A stretch of 64,000 nt of DNA, from positions 1 to 64,000 of the forward strand of contig OMXJ01000013.1 in the NCBI GenBank assembly GCA_900315015.1, read 5' to 3'. Positions 44,865 to 54,661 of this stretch are shown in pieces. The DNA is from an uncultured Eubacteriales bacterium (lineage in GTDB: Bacteria; Bacillota; Clostridia; Lachnospirales; Lachnospiraceae). The stretch's first letter is position 1; every line of letters begins with the position of its first letter. Position numbers and translations under genes: made by a program. Below the pieces are notes generated by a model. The model was not told the DNA's origin. It saw nothing but the letters and a program-made list of their open reading frames with translations, and did no database searches.

Positions 44865-46364
44865 TCAGATAGTAACCTCAAGATGCATTACGCTGCAAGG
44901 AGGAATGGTAAACCTAAGGCTACCACCATCTGTCTTAACATCATTAAACTCCTTAATCTTAACTACATCCGGAGCATCGAAGGTATTATGCTCATGCATT
45001 TCACCGGTAACGATTTCTCCCTTAACTGCCTTAATCTGGCTATCAAAAACAGTTCCCTCGATGTCGTAAGACTTATCAACTGACATATTTGTAAGTGTGA
45101 TATGAACCTTGCCATCCTCACTCATTGAAACTGACTCATTCATGCAAGGAACCATGTTCTGTTCCTCAAGTCCGACCATTTCTGTCTCAAGGTGACTGTC
45201 AAGAAGCTCTGCTCCCTGATGAACATTGTACATCTTGAATACATGATAGGTAGGAGTAAGAATCATCTTCTCGCCTTCTGTAAGAATAACCGCCTGAAGA
45301 ACATTGACCATCTGAGCGATATTTGCCATCTTTACTCTATCACAGTGCTTATTGAAGATGTTGAGGTTAATACCAGCAACAAGAGCATCTCTGATAGTAT
45401 TCTGCTGGTAAAGGAAACCAGGATTTGTACCAGGCTCAACTGAATACCAGGTGCCCCACTCATCAATGATCATTCCGACCTTGTGCTCCTTATCATACTT
45501 ATCCATGATAGCTGCATGATGATTAATAAGATCTTCAATGTAAAGAGTCTTTTTCATTGTGATATACCAGATCTTTTCATCGAACTCAAGAGCGCTTCCC
45601 TTTTCCTCCCATCCAAGTGGATGTGTGTAATAATGAAGTGAAAGGCCATCCATGAAACCATGAAGGAATTCAGGTGCTCTAAAGCAGGTCTCCATTACTC
45701 CGTTTGTCCAGTTATAATCATCTACATTTGCACCACAGCAGATCTTTGAGATCGGATGCTCAGGATTGTAATTTCTTACATATGTCTGATAGTTACGGTA
45801 CTTATTAGCATAATATTCTGGAGTCATGTTTCCACCGCAGCCCCAGTTCTCATTTCCTACTCCGAAATAATCAACCTTCCAAGGCTCTTTGTGACCATTC
45901 TTGCCTCTTAGCTCTGCCATAGGAGAAACACCGTCGAAGGTCATGTACTCTACCCACTCGCTCATTTCTCTTACAGTTCCGCTTCCAACATTTCCATTAA
46001 TGTAGGTCTTGCAGCCGAGCTGTCTGCAAAGTTCCATAAATTCATGTGTTCCGAAGCTATTATCCTCAACAACACCGCCCCAGTGAGTATTGATCATCTT
46101 CTTGCGGTTTTCCTTAGGACCGATACCATCCATCCAGTGGTATTCATCTGCAAAACATCCACCTGGCCAACGAAGAACCGGGATCTTCATTTCTTTAAGT
46201 GCGTCAACAACATCATTTCTCATTCCATTTGTATTTGGAATATTTGAGTTTTCACCAACATAAATGCCCTCATAGATACATCTACCAAGATGCTCTGAAA
46301 AATGGCCCTGAATCTCAGGATTGATGCGTCCTTTCTTGTTGCTTGGGTTAATTAAAAGCTTCAT
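44865..46364 (-). CDS. abfA: Alpha-L-arabinofuranosidase, GH51, intracellular
   Basis: A 499-aa retaining glycosidase without signal peptide. It removes terminal arabinofuranose from imported oligosaccharides. Acid/base Glu lies in [12 protein letters not shown] and nucleophile Glu in [15 protein letters not shown]; the N-terminus [27 protein letters not shown] is diagnostic. Length is standard. ATG 46364 (AAGGAGAG ahead) is chosen over ATG 46388, whose codons overlap that ribosome site. It is the first gene of the long arabinan operon and divergent from the ArsR-type regulator. Confidence 0.95.
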   Translation of the reverse strand: MKLLINPSNKKGRINPEIQGHFSEHLGRCIYEGIYVGENSNIPNTNGMRNDVVDALKEMKIPVLRWPGGCFADEYHWMDGIGPKENRKKMINTHWGGVVEDNSFGTHEFMELCRQLGCKTYINGNVGSGTVREMSEWVEYMTFDGVSPMAELRGKNGHKEPWKVDYFGVGNENWGCGGNMTPEYYANKYRNYQTYVRNYNPEHPISKICCGANVDDYNWTNGVMETCFRAPEFLHGFMDGLSLHYYTHPLGWEEKGSALEFDEKIWYITMKKTLYIEDLINHHAAIMDKYDKEHKVGMIIDEWGTWYSVEPGTNPGFLYQQNTIRDALVAGINLNIFNKHCDRVKMANIAQMVNVLQAVILTEGEKMILTPTYHVFKMYNVHQGAELLDSHLETEMVGLEEQNMVPCMNESVSMSEDGKVHITLTNMSVDKSYDIEGTVFDSQIKAVKGEIVTGEMHEHNTFDAPDVVKIKEFNDVKTDGGSLRFTIPPCSVMHLEVTI

Positions 46365-46407
46365 AATATCTCTCCTTTTTACACTCATGTATCTCTTTTA
46401 TTTCAGC

Positions 46408-46441
46408 TTTCGCTTAAGTATTTATTTAAGTTTTCACTTAA
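46408..46441. promoter_or_regulatory. Repeated TTTCRCTTAA motif, possible operator
   Basis: TTTCGCTTAA (46408-46417) and TTTCACTTAA (46432-46441) sit 24 bases apart between the abfA promoter and its start. Related words occur at 46615-46624 (TTTCACTTTA) and, inverted, at 46794-46802. Candidate sites for the divergent regulator. Confidence 0.45.
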
Positions 46442-46470
46442 TTATTTCATTTTTTGATGAATTTAGGGTA

Positions 46471-46499
46471 ATTATATATCATTTTATTCAAAAAATCAA
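46471..46499 (-). promoter_or_regulatory. Promoter of the abfA-led arabinan operon
   Basis: On the minus strand: TTGATT (46499-46494), 17-bp spacer, TATAAT (46476-46471), about 100 bases ahead of abfA. Confidence 0.65.
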
Positions 46500-46554
46500 C
46501 CATTATTTTTGTATTTTTAGATAAATTGTATAAAAAAATTAAATAAAACACTAC

Positions 46555-46583
46555 TTGACATTATGACAAAAGGGGTATATAAT
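46555..46583 (+). promoter_or_regulatory. Consensus sigma-A promoter of the ArsR-type regulator
   Basis: TTGACA (46555-46560), 17-bp spacer, TATAAT (46578-46583): a perfect match to consensus. It gives a leader of about 255 bases before the ATG at 46847. Confidence 0.85.
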
Positions 46584-46787
46584 CATTTTATATTAAACAA
46601 CAAAAACTGAAACATTTCACTTTAGGATTAAGTTATATTCTTCCAAATCCATTTTATAGAAACAAAGCTAAAGTCTTTAAGTTTAAAATGTAATATTAAT
46701 TTTACCTTAATTCTATATAATAGATTTAGTTAAGTAAATAATTATCGAATCCCATTTGCTAGTTTAATTTAAACTCATTTAAATAGG

Positions 46788-46843
46788 CTACCCAAAGTGA
46801 AAGCTTCGGTTCGGTTTAGCTTCATAAAGAAAGTATAGGGTAG
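46788..46843 (+). promoter_or_regulatory. Leader hairpin covering the regulator's ribosome site
   Basis: CTACCC (46788-46793) can pair with GGGTAG (46838-46843), which is the only ribosome-site-like stretch, three bases before the ATG. Inside lies a second stem, TGAA(A)GCT (46798-46805) with AGCTTCA (46818-46824), and a loop TCGGTTCGGTTT. Confidence 0.5.
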
Positions 46844-46846
46844 ATT

Positions 46847-47770
46847 ATGTTATATTTACATTCATTAAAAGAGGCTGAATTAGTATTCAAGGCCCTCAGC
46901 GCTCCAATGAGATTAAGAATTATGGAGCTTATTTTTGAAAAAGAGATGAGCATGAATGATTTAGCACAGGCTCTAGGTCTTACCAACAGCGCAATCACTC
47001 TTCACGTTGGAAAACTCGAAGAAGCTGGACTTGTTACTCTTGAAGCAGTTTCAGGAAAGCGCGGAACTACTAAAATAGTAAGACCAAATCACCACAGACT
47101 TTACATCGATTTAGCACCTCATAAGGATGAGATCAACACTCTCTTCTACGAGGATTCAATCGCAGTAGGTCACTACTCAAGCATCGATGCACATCCTACC
47201 TGTGGTATTTCTACTAGTAAAGTAATAATCGGTGAGCTTGATGATCCACGTACCTTCAACTTCCCCGATAGATTCCAGGCCGGAATCCTTTGGATCAGCT
47301 GGGGCAGCATTGTTTATCCGCTACCTAACCGTTTAAAGGCAGGTCAGACACTTACCGAAATCCAGATTTCCTTTGAAATATCATCTGAATGTCCATTCAC
47401 AAATGATAACTTCCCGAGTGACATTTACTTCTCGTTAAATGGAATTCCTCTTGGCAAATGGATCAGTCCTGGTGATTTCGGTGCAAGAAGAGGCATGTTC
47501 TCTCCTCATTGGTGGCCAGATGCCTTGAATCAGTACGGTCTTTTAAAGACGCTGATCATAAATAAGAACGGAACCTTTATCGATGGTAATTCAAAGATAT
47601 CTTCCACTACCATCAGTGATTTAAACATTGATTATAACAGCTCAATTGAATTAAAGTTCGAGGTTCCAAAGGATACTGCAAACTGCGGTGGTCTCACACT
47701 CTTTGGCAGCACCTTCGGTGACTATAATCAGGATATTGTTGTAAAGCTCTACTATACAGAAGATCAGTAA
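46847..47770 (+). CDS. ArsR-type regulator with large C-terminal domain
   Basis: 307 aa. Residues 1-90 form a winged helix of the ArsR family (FKALSAPMRLRIMELIFEKE, then MNDLAQALGLTNSAITLHVGKLEEAGLV). ArsR proteins are usually about 100 aa. Here a 210-residue, beta-rich C-terminal domain follows (FQAGILWISWGSIVYPLP, IQISFEISSECPF, and FSLNGIPLGKWISPGDFGARRG). No metal-binding cysteine set is seen, so it probably senses a sugar or polymer fragment. Divergent placement from abfA makes it the likely controller of arabinan use, in place of the AraR or AraC regulators. Confidence 0.82.
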   Translation: MLYLHSLKEAELVFKALSAPMRLRIMELIFEKEMSMNDLAQALGLTNSAITLHVGKLEEAGLVTLEAVSGKRGTTKIVRPNHHRLYIDLAPHKDEINTLFYEDSIAVGHYSSIDAHPTCGISTSKVIIGELDDPRTFNFPDRFQAGILWISWGSIVYPLPNRLKAGQTLTEIQISFEISSECPFTNDNFPSDIYFSLNGIPLGKWISPGDFGARRGMFSPHWWPDALNQYGLLKTLIINKNGTFIDGNSKISSTTISDLNIDYNSSIELKFEVPKDTANCGGLTLFGSTFGDYNQDIVVKLYYTEDQ

Positions 47771-47860
47771 TTATGTTTACTTTAAGTTTCCCTTATGGAT
47801 TTACTTAAATAAATAAGTATAGCATTATTTTAGTCAATTTCCTTTCCTTTAAATATCAAA

Positions 47861-47900
47861 AACAAGAAACAGGGCATAGAAATATGCCCTGTTTCTTGTT
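47861..47900. terminator. Bidirectional terminator
   Basis: Perfect 18-bp stem (47861-47878 with 47883-47900; core AGGGCATA/TATGCCCT) and GAAA loop. The ends of the arms supply T-rich tails on both strands. Confidence 0.9.
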
Positions 47901-48030
47901 TCTCTACGTTTTTCACACGTTTCAAGTCGTATATTCTCTGTTACTACTACACTTCTATTTTTAGGTCCGCATTTTTTCTCTGCAGCCTCCTACTGCAAAT
48001 TTGCAAAACCACATTTATGATAATAAAAAT

Positions 48031-48067
48031 AAAAGAGAAAGATACATTAAATATATCTTTCTCTTTT
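48031..48067 (-). terminator. Terminator of the small surface protein gene
   Basis: 14-bp stem AAAAGAGAAAGATA/TATCTTTCTCTTTT with a 9-nt loop. Minus strand continues ATTTTTATTATC. Confidence 0.8.
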
Positions 48068-48177
48068 TGATATTTTTTCATTATACAGGCACATATATGC
48101 CTATTTCGGTTGTTATAGATAACAAATTCTCAATAAGATCTGAAAACTGTTTCTTTTAAAAAAGGTTTTGGATTTTA

Positions 48178-48585
48178 TCAGGTCTTCTTTACGATGATAA
48201 CAACACCGATCAAAGCAATAACACCAAGGCAGATTATTTCAACAGCTACCTTGCTAATTCCTGATGATGACTCTTCCCCTGTTGTAACTGCTGTATCATC
48301 ACCTGCAATAAAATCAGGATCTGATGAAGCTTCATCTGCATTGTCATCTCCTACATCAGTATCCTCTACAGTATCAGCCTGTCCTTCTGCTGTTGATGCT
48401 GCTGTTGTAGTTTCTGCATTCTCTGCATCTGATGCTACTGTTGTAGCTTCTGCATTATCTACATCTGATGCTACACCTGCTGCTACTGTTGTAGTTTCTG
48501 TTGCTTTTACTGTGACAGATGGCATACCTACAGCTATTACTGCTGCTGCAAGTAAAGCTGCCGCTCTACCAAAAAACTTCTTCAT
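48178..48585 (-). CDS. Small Ala/Thr/Asp-rich surface protein
   Basis: 135 aa. Signal peptide (MKKFFGRAAALLAAAVIAVG), an acidic, repetitive Ala-Thr-Asp-Val region (AEATTVASDAENAETTTAAS), then a C-terminal membrane helix (VAVEIICLGVIALIGVVIIV) and KKT. There is no LPXTG motif, so anchoring is by the helix. Low-complexity composition resembles a surface stalk. No family recognised. ATG 48585 is used because GGAGG lies eight bases before it. Two repeat arrays fill its promoter region. Confidence 0.7.
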   Translation of the reverse strand: MKKFFGRAAALLAAAVIAVGMPSVTVKATETTTVAAGVASDVDNAEATTVASDAENAETTTAASTAEGQADTVEDTDVGDDNADEASSDPDFIAGDDTAVTTGEESSSGISKVAVEIICLGVIALIGVVIIVKKT

Positions 48586-48627
48586 TTCTTTTTCCTCCAT
48601 ATATCACTATGTGTACAAAAATACTTC

Positions 48628-48684
48628 ATGTATCTTTAGATACATAATGTATCTTTAGATTCATAATGTATCTTTAGGTACATA
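48628..48684. repeat. 19-bp tandem repeat, three copies
   Basis: Units at 48628, 48647 and 48666. The unit ATGTATCTTTAGATACATA is itself palindromic (GTATC...GATAC); copies 2 and 3 differ by one base each. Confidence 0.92.
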
Positions 48685-48714
48685 TAATTTACTTTGTCTC
48701 TCTTATCTTTTTCA

Positions 48715-48798
48715 CAATGTCTTTTTCACATTATTAATTTTACAATGTATATTTCACACTATTAATTTCACAATGTCTTTTTCACATTATTTTTCATA
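48715..48798. repeat. 28-bp tandem repeat, three copies
   Basis: Units start CAATGT at 48715, 48743 and 48771 and contain TTTCACA/TTATTAAT words. It abuts the DUF4364 stop codon and lies upstream of the small surface protein. Confidence 0.82.
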
Positions 48799-48820
48799 AT
48801 ATGTACAAGCTCATATTTTT

Positions 48821-49345
48821 TTAGTCATCAGAAATCAATGCTGTAAAGAGATTTGAATAAATATCGCTGCTCTTCTTTTTCCAATTACTGCATATGAGCT
48901 TTGCTTCATTTTCAGTTGCTGCAACAAGATTTATATCCACAAGAGCCACTCCTCTTTCCATTACGCGGAGCCTTACAATATAATCGTTATGCTCTGAAGG
49001 ATAAATATCCGTAAGTATATTCGCCTCGTTCTTTAGCCTATACTTATTTTCTTTCATATATCTGTCGATTTTCTCGCGAACACTCTTCGGAATTCTTTCA
49101 ATGAAAAACGAAAGTGTTTCACCGCCCTCGCCAGTTATCTTATAACATACAGTTCCGGACATGGTAGTCATATTTATGAACTTATCCTCTGTCAGATCTG
49201 TAAGTGATTGCTTTACACTGAAATAATCAGCAAAATCACTGCTTGTCATAAAATCCGTAAGTTTAATGCTCGGCAGCGGAAAATCAACTCTATCTAAGAT
49301 ATATAGGATCGTAAGCTTGCAAGGCATTAAAACTTCTGCATCCAT
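48821..49345 (-). CDS. DUF4364 family winged-helix protein
   Basis: A 174-aa cytoplasmic protein. The N-terminal CKLTILYILDRVDFPLP, the YFSVKQSLTDLTEDKFI helix-turn-helix pattern and the YKITGEGGETLSFF wing match DUF4364, a conserved Clostridia family of unknown, probably regulatory, function. It starts 10 bases after the malic enzyme stop and is likely co-transcribed with it. Confidence 0.85.
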   Translation of the reverse strand: MDAEVLMPCKLTILYILDRVDFPLPSIKLTDFMTSSDFADYFSVKQSLTDLTEDKFINMTTMSGTVCYKITGEGGETLSFFIERIPKSVREKIDRYMKENKYRLKNEANILTDIYPSEHNDYIVRLRVMERGVALVDINLVAATENEAKLICSNWKKKSSDIYSNLFTALISDD

Positions 49346-49355
49346 TTATATCTCC

Positions 49356-50504
49356 TTAAATAAGTGCCTTTACTGCGCTAGAAACTGCATCACATACACG
49401 TGGGTCGAATGGCTCTGGAAGAATATGCTCTTCACTCAGCTCTTCGTCTGTAACAACTCCGGCAATAGCCTTTGCTGCTGCAAGCTTCATATCCTCTGTA
49501 ATATCTGAAGCTCTTCCCTCAAGTGCACCCTTGAAAATGCCAGGGAATGCAATAACGTTATTTACCTGGTTAGGGAAATCTGAACGACCAGTACCAATGA
49601 TACGAGCGCCGCCCTTTCTAGCCTCATCAGGGAAAATTTCAGGAGTAGGATTTGCCATTGCAAAAATGATAGCATCTTTATTCATCTTGCTTACCATCTC
49701 TGCTGTAACAGCACCTGGAACAGAAACACCGATAAATACATCTGCACCTACAAGTGCATCTGCAAGAGTACCATGCTGATCTTCAAGGTTTGTAACCTTT
49801 ACCATTTCAGCCTGCATCCAGTTCATATTCTCTGTATCCTTATTGAAGATACCGCGGCGTCCGCAGAAGGTAACATGCTTAAAGCCATAATTCATAAGAA
49901 GCTTTCCGATTGCGATACCAGCTGAACCAGCACCATTAATTACAACCTTCATGTCTGCCGGATTCTTCTTGATGATTCTAAGAGAATTAATGATACCTGC
50001 AAGAACTACGATTGCTGTACCATGCTGATCATCATGGAAAACCGGAATAGGAAGAAGCTCCTTTAATCTCTTTTCAATTTCAAAGCATCTTGGTGCTGAA
50101 ATATCTTCAAGATTGATTCCACCAAAAGCTGGCGCAATATTTACGATTGTCTTGATGATTTCTTCTGTATCCTGAGTATCAAGTACGATAGGAACCGCAT
50201 TAACACCGCCGAAGGTCTTAAAAAGAACACTCTTACCTTCCATAACCGGAAGGCCCGCTGCAGGTCCGATATTACCAAGACCTAAAACTGCTGATCCATC
50301 AGAAATAACAGCAATAGTATTGCTCTTCATTGTATACTTATAAACATCATCAGGATTATCCTTAATTGCAAGACATGGAGCTGCAACACCTGGTGTATAG
50401 GCAAGTGCCAAATCCTCTCTTGAAGCTACCTGACACTTAGGTGTAGTTTCAATCTTTCCCTGCCACTTCTCATGCAACATGAGAGCTTCTTCTGCATTAG
50501 ACAT
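49356..50504 (-). CDS. NAD-type malic enzyme
   Basis: A 382-aa cytoplasmic enzyme that decarboxylates malate to pyruvate. Seen: [13 protein letters not shown] near the N-terminus, TNTIAV-like [33 protein letters not shown] and [14 protein letters not shown] metal and substrate motifs, and the dinucleotide-binding [12 protein letters not shown]. The short length (about 380-400 aa) is the MaeB-like bacterial form without a PTA domain. Cofactor preference cannot be read with certainty. GGAGGG precedes the ATG. Confidence 0.93.
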   Translation of the reverse strand: MSNAEEALMLHEKWQGKIETTPKCQVASREDLALAYTPGVAAPCLAIKDNPDDVYKYTMKSNTIAVISDGSAVLGLGNIGPAAGLPVMEGKSVLFKTFGGVNAVPIVLDTQDTEEIIKTIVNIAPAFGGINLEDISAPRCFEIEKRLKELLPIPVFHDDQHGTAIVVLAGIINSLRIIKKNPADMKVVINGAGSAGIAIGKLLMNYGFKHVTFCGRRGIFNKDTENMNWMQAEMVKVTNLEDQHGTLADALVGADVFIGVSVPGAVTAEMVSKMNKDAIIFAMANPTPEIFPDEARKGGARIIGTGRSDFPNQVNNVIAFPGIFKGALEGRASDITEDMKLAAAKAIAGVVTDEELSEEHILPEPFDPRVCDAVSSAVKALI

Positions 50505-50555
50505 AAATACCCTCCAAATAAATTAACAATTCATACCAATTTTTCTTTTAAAGCA

Positions 50556-50579
50556 TTTCACTTAAAGCATTTCACTTAA
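50556..50579. repeat. 14-bp direct repeat with TTTCACTTAA
   Basis: TTTCACTTAA occurs at 50556-50565 and 50570-50579 within AAAGCATTTCACTT units. It lies in the promoter region of the malic enzyme gene and matches the candidate operator words near abfA. Confidence 0.6.
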
Positions 50580-50583
50580 TATA

Positions 50584-51177
50584 TTACTCAAAGCATTCCT
50601 TTATGAAATCTATTATTTCATTAAGGCCTGTCTTTTTAAGTGCTGACCAGACAAAGAATCTAGTGTCTTCATCGCACTTTAATTCTGTCTTTATTGTATT
50701 AATTGACTTCTGGATCTGCGTCTTGCCGATTTTATCAGCCTTTGTGCAGATGATTGCCGGATGGAGACCACTTTCTAGTACATAGCGGTACATAAGCCTG
50801 TCATCATCATTAGGGACACGCCTTATGTCAACTAATAAAAATACATAGCGAAGGTTCTTAGAATTATTGAGATAACCTTCTATCATTGCTCCCCAGGAAG
50901 CCTGCTTTTCTTTTGATACATTGGCATAGCCATAGCCTGGAAGATCAACAAAATAGTATTTATCATTTATAAGATAGTAATTTACCGTCTGTGTCTTTCC
51001 CGGAGTTCCAGATACTCTAGCATAAGACTTTCTTCCGCAAAGTCCATTTATAAGTGAAGACTTTCCGACATTTGAGCGTCCCGCAAAGGCTACTTCAGGA
51101 AACTGGGTAACAGGCAAAGTGCTTGTTACCCCAACTACCTTATCTAATTCAACTTTTTTTACAAAATTATTTTCCAT
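50584..51177 (-). CDS. engB: Ribosome-biogenesis GTPase EngB (YsxC/YihA)
   Basis: A 197-aa GTPase needed for large-subunit assembly. G1 GRSNVGKS (33-40), G3 DLPGYGYA, G4 TKADK and the switch region GTPGKTQTVNYY are all present. It follows clpX by six bases, the order tig-clpP-clpX-engB being typical of Firmicutes except that lon is missing here. Start ATG 51177 has only a weak ribosome site, consistent with coupling to clpX. Confidence 0.95.
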   Translation of the reverse strand: MENNFVKKVELDKVVGVTSTLPVTQFPEVAFAGRSNVGKSSLINGLCGRKSYARVSGTPGKTQTVNYYLINDKYYFVDLPGYGYANVSKEKQASWGAMIEGYLNNSKNLRYVFLLVDIRRVPNDDDRLMYRYVLESGLHPAIICTKADKIGKTQIQKSINTIKTELKCDEDTRFFVWSALKKTGLNEIIDFIKECFE

Positions 51178-51183
51178 AATCGT

Positions 51184-52485
51184 TTATGCTATCTCGTCGT
51201 TGTTCTTGTGGAAAAACTTCTTAGAGCTCTTTTTTCCAGAACTCTCGTCGTTTCCTTCACTTAATACAAGTATAGGATCTGCTCCTTCTTCAACCACCTC
51301 ACGGGTAATTGTGCAGCGAACTACATCGCTTCTAGAAGGAATCTCATACATGGTCTTCATAAGAAGTTTTTCCATGATTGAACGAAGTCCTCTTGCGCCA
51401 GTCTTTCTCTCAAAAGACTTATGAGCAATGGCACGAATAGCCTCTTCCTCAAATTCAAGCTCTACTGAATCAAGTTCGAAAAGCTTCGCATACTGCTTGG
51501 TGAGAGCATTCTTAGGAACTGTAAGTATCCTTACAAGTGCTTCCTCATCAAGAAGATCTAATGCTGTAACTACTGGGAGACGTCCGATAAATTCAGGAAT
51601 GATACCGAACTTTATAAGATCCTCAGGCATTGTCTGTCTAAAGAGATCTCCTATCTGCTTATCCTGTCCTACCTGGATATTAGCACCAAAGCCCATTTCC
51701 TTACGGCCGATTCTCTCTCCGATTATTTTTTCAAGTCCATCAAAAGCACCGCCGCAAATGAACAGGATATTTGTAGTATCAAGCTGGATAAATTCCTGAT
51801 GCGGATGCTTTCTGCCGCCCTGTGGCGGAATATTTGCTACAGTACCCTCTAATATCTTAAGAAGAGCCTGCTGAACACCTTCGCCTGAAACGTCTCTAGT
51901 AATAGAAACATTTTCAGCCTTACGGCTGATTTTATCTATTTCATCAATATAAACAATACCTGTCTTCGCGCGTTCAATGTCATAATCTGCTGCCTGAACA
52001 AGCTTTAACAGAATATTTTCTACATCTTCACCAACATAGCCTGCCTCAGTAAGGGTAGTTGCATCAGCAATAGCAAAAGGAACATTAAGAACCTTAGCAA
52101 GTGTCTGGGCAATGTATGTCTTACCTGAACCTGTCGGACCGATCATTAAGATATTGCTCTTTTGAAGCTCAACATCTATAGCCTTCTGAGATAAGATTCT
52201 CTTGTAATGGTTGTAAACTGCTACTGCCATCACCATCTTTGTCTCATCCTGACCAATAACATACTGGTCAAGGAATTCCTTCAGCTCTGTAGGCTTAAGA
52301 AGGTTAATGCCATCTCCTGTATTTTTCTCATCATAGGTCAGGTCTTCTGCAATTATTTCATTACAGCGACCAATACACTCATCACATATGCCAGTATCAC
52401 CAACACCAAGGATAAGCTTTCTTACCTGATCCTGAGTTTTACCACAGAATGCGCAACGGTACTGCTTCTTATCATCCTTTGCCAA
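51184..52485 (-). CDS. clpX: ClpX ATPase subunit of ClpXP protease
   Basis: A 433-aa AAA+ unfoldase. N-terminal zinc-binding domain with Cys11, Cys14, Cys34, Cys37; Walker A GPTGSGKT at 116-123; Walker [11 protein letters not shown]; pore loop [11 protein letters not shown]-type ClpP-binding loop reads IGRKEMGFG. It feeds substrates to ClpP, encoded 16 bases upstream. Start is TTG 52485 behind GGGGGAAAG; no better start exists. Confidence 0.97.
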   Translation of the reverse strand: MAKDDKKQYRCAFCGKTQDQVRKLILGVGDTGICDECIGRCNEIIAEDLTYDEKNTGDGINLLKPTELKEFLDQYVIGQDETKMVMAVAVYNHYKRILSQKAIDVELQKSNILMIGPTGSGKTYIAQTLAKVLNVPFAIADATTLTEAGYVGEDVENILLKLVQAADYDIERAKTGIVYIDEIDKISRKAENVSITRDVSGEGVQQALLKILEGTVANIPPQGGRKHPHQEFIQLDTTNILFICGGAFDGLEKIIGERIGRKEMGFGANIQVGQDKQIGDLFRQTMPEDLIKFGIIPEFIGRLPVVTALDLLDEEALVRILTVPKNALTKQYAKLFELDSVELEFEEEAIRAIAHKSFERKTGARGLRSIMEKLLMKTMYEIPSRSDVVRCTITREVVEEGADPILVLSEGNDESSGKKSSKKFFHKNNDEIA

Positions 52486-52501
52486 TATTCTTTCCCCCTA
52501 T

Positions 52502-53083
52502 TTATCTCTTCTCAACAACCTTATCGATAAGACCATAAGCAAGTGCTTCTTCAGCGCTCATGTAATTATCACGGTCTGTGTCCTTAACAAGCTCTTCATA
52601 GGTTCTTCCAGTATTCTGGGCAAGGAGCTCATTTAACTTCTTCTTTGTCTTAAGAATATTTTCTGCAACGATTTCGATTTCAGATGCCTGACCTCTTGCA
52701 CCGCCTGATGGCTGATGGATCATGATTTCTGAATTTGGAAGTGCACTTCTCTTTCCCTTTGCACCGCCTGCAAGAAGGAAGGCTCCCATTGATGCTGCAA
52801 GACCTACACAGGTTGTCGCAACGTCGCACTTAATGAAATGCATTGTATCATAAATAGCCATTCCTGCAGTAACTGAACCACCCGGGCTATTGATGTAAAG
52901 ATTGATATCCTTTTCAGGATCTTCTGCTTCAAGGAACAAGAGCTGTGCAACGATAACATTTGCTGTATCGTCAGTAACTTCATCTCCAAGGAAGATGATT
53001 CTGTCCTTTAAAAGACGTGAATAGATGTCGTAAGAACGCTCTCCACGGCTTGTCTGCTCTATAACATATGGAACTAATGCCAT
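52502..53083 (-). CDS. clpP: ClpP protease subunit
   Basis: A 193-aa serine peptidase. Catalytic Ser98 (GLAASMGAF), His123 (IMIHQPSGG) and Asp172 (DTDRDNYMS). Mature-length N-terminus [21 protein letters not shown] is typical. AGGAGG precedes the ATG. It lies between tig and clpX; the 218-base gap after tig may hold a promoter, but none is clear. Confidence 0.97.
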   Translation of the reverse strand: MALVPYVIEQTSRGERSYDIYSRLLKDRIIFLGDEVTDDTANVIVAQLLFLEAEDPEKDINLYINSPGGSVTAGMAIYDTMHFIKCDVATTCVGLAASMGAFLLAGGAKGKRSALPNSEIMIHQPSGGARGQASEIEIVAENILKTKKKLNELLAQNTGRTYEELVKDTDRDNYMSAEEALAYGLIDKVVEKR

Positions 53084-53301
53084 ACCCCATTTACCTCCTA
53101 ATTTTAATTATGGATTTTAGACATTAAAAAAATATCAAAAATCAAATACCATAAAGACACACATACAGAAAACAGCATTTCTGCCGCTTTCTGTAGTGAA
53201 TTTGTCATTTATTTTTTCTATTGCTGCTTTTTCTTTATTCTATGCCTTCTTTCAAGCTTCCTCAAGAATAAGAACTATTTACATTTTGCACTTTAGGAAA
53301 A

Positions 53302-54597
53302 TTAAGCCTCTACAGCTGCGTCTCTAACAAGATCTACTGCCTTGCCGATAACGATATTTTCCTTGATGTCTGTAAGCTCTGCCTCGCCAAGGTTCTTCTT
53401 GAGATCCTCAGCCTTCATATTGTACTGCTTGCCCATCTTCTCGATCTCTGCATCAACTTCCTCATCAGTTGCCTGAAGATTCTCTGCCTTTGCAATAGCC
53501 TTAAGAACAAGATTTGACTTAATTCTCTTTTCTGCCTCTGGCTTTACCTGCTCAAGCATTGACTTCTTTGTCTGACCTGAGAACTGAAGGTACTGCTCGA
53601 ATGAAAGACCCTGATAACGAAGTCTCTGAGCGAACTGCTCAAGAGTTGTCTGCTGCTCTGTCTCGATCATGGCCTCTGGAATTTCCATTGTAGCCTTCTC
53701 TATGATTGCTGCAACTACCTTATCTTCCTTAGCTGACTTTGCTTCATTTTCTTTTCTTTCACGGATTGTCTTTTCAACATCCTTCTTGTACTCGTCAAGA
53801 GTATCGAACTCTGAAACCTCTCCTGCGAACTCGTCATCAAGCTCTGGAAGTTCCTTCTTCTTGAGAGAATTAAGCTTTACCTTGAATACTGCTGGCTTTC
53901 CTGCAAGTTCCTTCTGACCATAATCCTCTGGGAATGTAACGTTTACATCGAACTCATCGCCGATATTCTTTCCAATGATCTGATCTTCGAAAGTATCGAT
54001 GAATGAATGTGAGCCAAGTGTAAGATTGTAATTATCTGACTTTCCGCCATCAAACTGCTTTCCATCCATATAGCCATCGAAGTTGATATTTGCAATGTCG
54101 CCGCTCTCTGCTGCACGATCATCTACATTGATTTCTCTAGCATTCTGCTCTCTAACTCTATTAAGCTCGTCATTAACTTCATCCTCTGATACAGAAATTT
54201 CTGTCTTCTCTACCTGGATTCCCTTATATTCACCAAGAGTTACCTCTGGCTCCTTAGCAACCTCTGCTGTAAATACAAATGGCTTTCCTGCTTCGATTGT
54301 CTCTACATCGATCTTAGGTCTTGAAACGATCTTGATGCCATCCTTTTCAGCTTCCTTATATGCATTCTCATATGCGCCTGGAATTACCTCATTTGCTGCA
54401 CCCTCATAGAATACTTCCTTACCATATTCCTTCTCGATAAGTGCTCTTGGAACCTTACCCTTACGGAAGCCTGGGATCTGGATCTTGCTCTTTTCCTTGT
54501 TGTATGTCTTCTGAATAGCCTTCTCGAACTCATCTGCTGGTACTTCGATTATAAGCTTTACCATATTCTTTCCCAGATCTTCTACCTTGTAACTCAT
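53302..54597 (-). CDS. tig: Trigger factor
   Basis: A 431-aa ribosome-associated chaperone. N-terminal ribosome-binding domain with FRKGKVPRALIEKEYG, a central FKBP-type peptidyl-prolyl isomerase domain (GDIANINFDGYMDGKQFDGG) and a helical C-terminal domain. ATG 54597 (AGGAGG nine bases ahead) is the true start; the frame stays open upstream without homology. First gene of the tig-clpP-clpX-engB cluster. Confidence 0.96.
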   Translation of the reverse strand: MSYKVEDLGKNMVKLIIEVPADEFEKAIQKTYNKEKSKIQIPGFRKGKVPRALIEKEYGKEVFYEGAANEVIPGAYENAYKEAEKDGIKIVSRPKIDVETIEAGKPFVFTAEVAKEPEVTLGEYKGIQVEKTEISVSEDEVNDELNRVREQNAREINVDDRAAESGDIANINFDGYMDGKQFDGGKSDNYNLTLGSHSFIDTFEDQIIGKNIGDEFDVNVTFPEDYGQKELAGKPAVFKVKLNSLKKKELPELDDEFAGEVSEFDTLDEYKKDVEKTIRERKENEAKSAKEDKVVAAIIEKATMEIPEAMIETEQQTTLEQFAQRLRYQGLSFEQYLQFSGQTKKSMLEQVKPEAEKRIKSNLVLKAIAKAENLQATDEEVDAEIEKMGKQYNMKAEDLKKNLGEAELTDIKENIVIGKAVDLVRDAAVEA

Positions 54598-54661
54598 TTG
54601 ATATTTCCTCCTAAATGCTTTAATTAAAAGTTGTCCTTGTAATAAAACGACACATAGGGTC

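Larger units (their letters stand above)
47771..48177. other. Intergenic region with two strong hairpins
   Basis: 407 bases between convergent genes. The two hairpins at 47861-47900 and 48031-48067 account for the clear structure. The stretch 47905-48025 between them has no recognised RNA or gene. Confidence 0.6.

Noticed and set aside
46584-46787. Known riboswitch class in the long leader of the ArsR-type regulator
   Set aside because: No conserved core of a named riboswitch was recognised; only the terminal hairpin near the ribosome site is supported.
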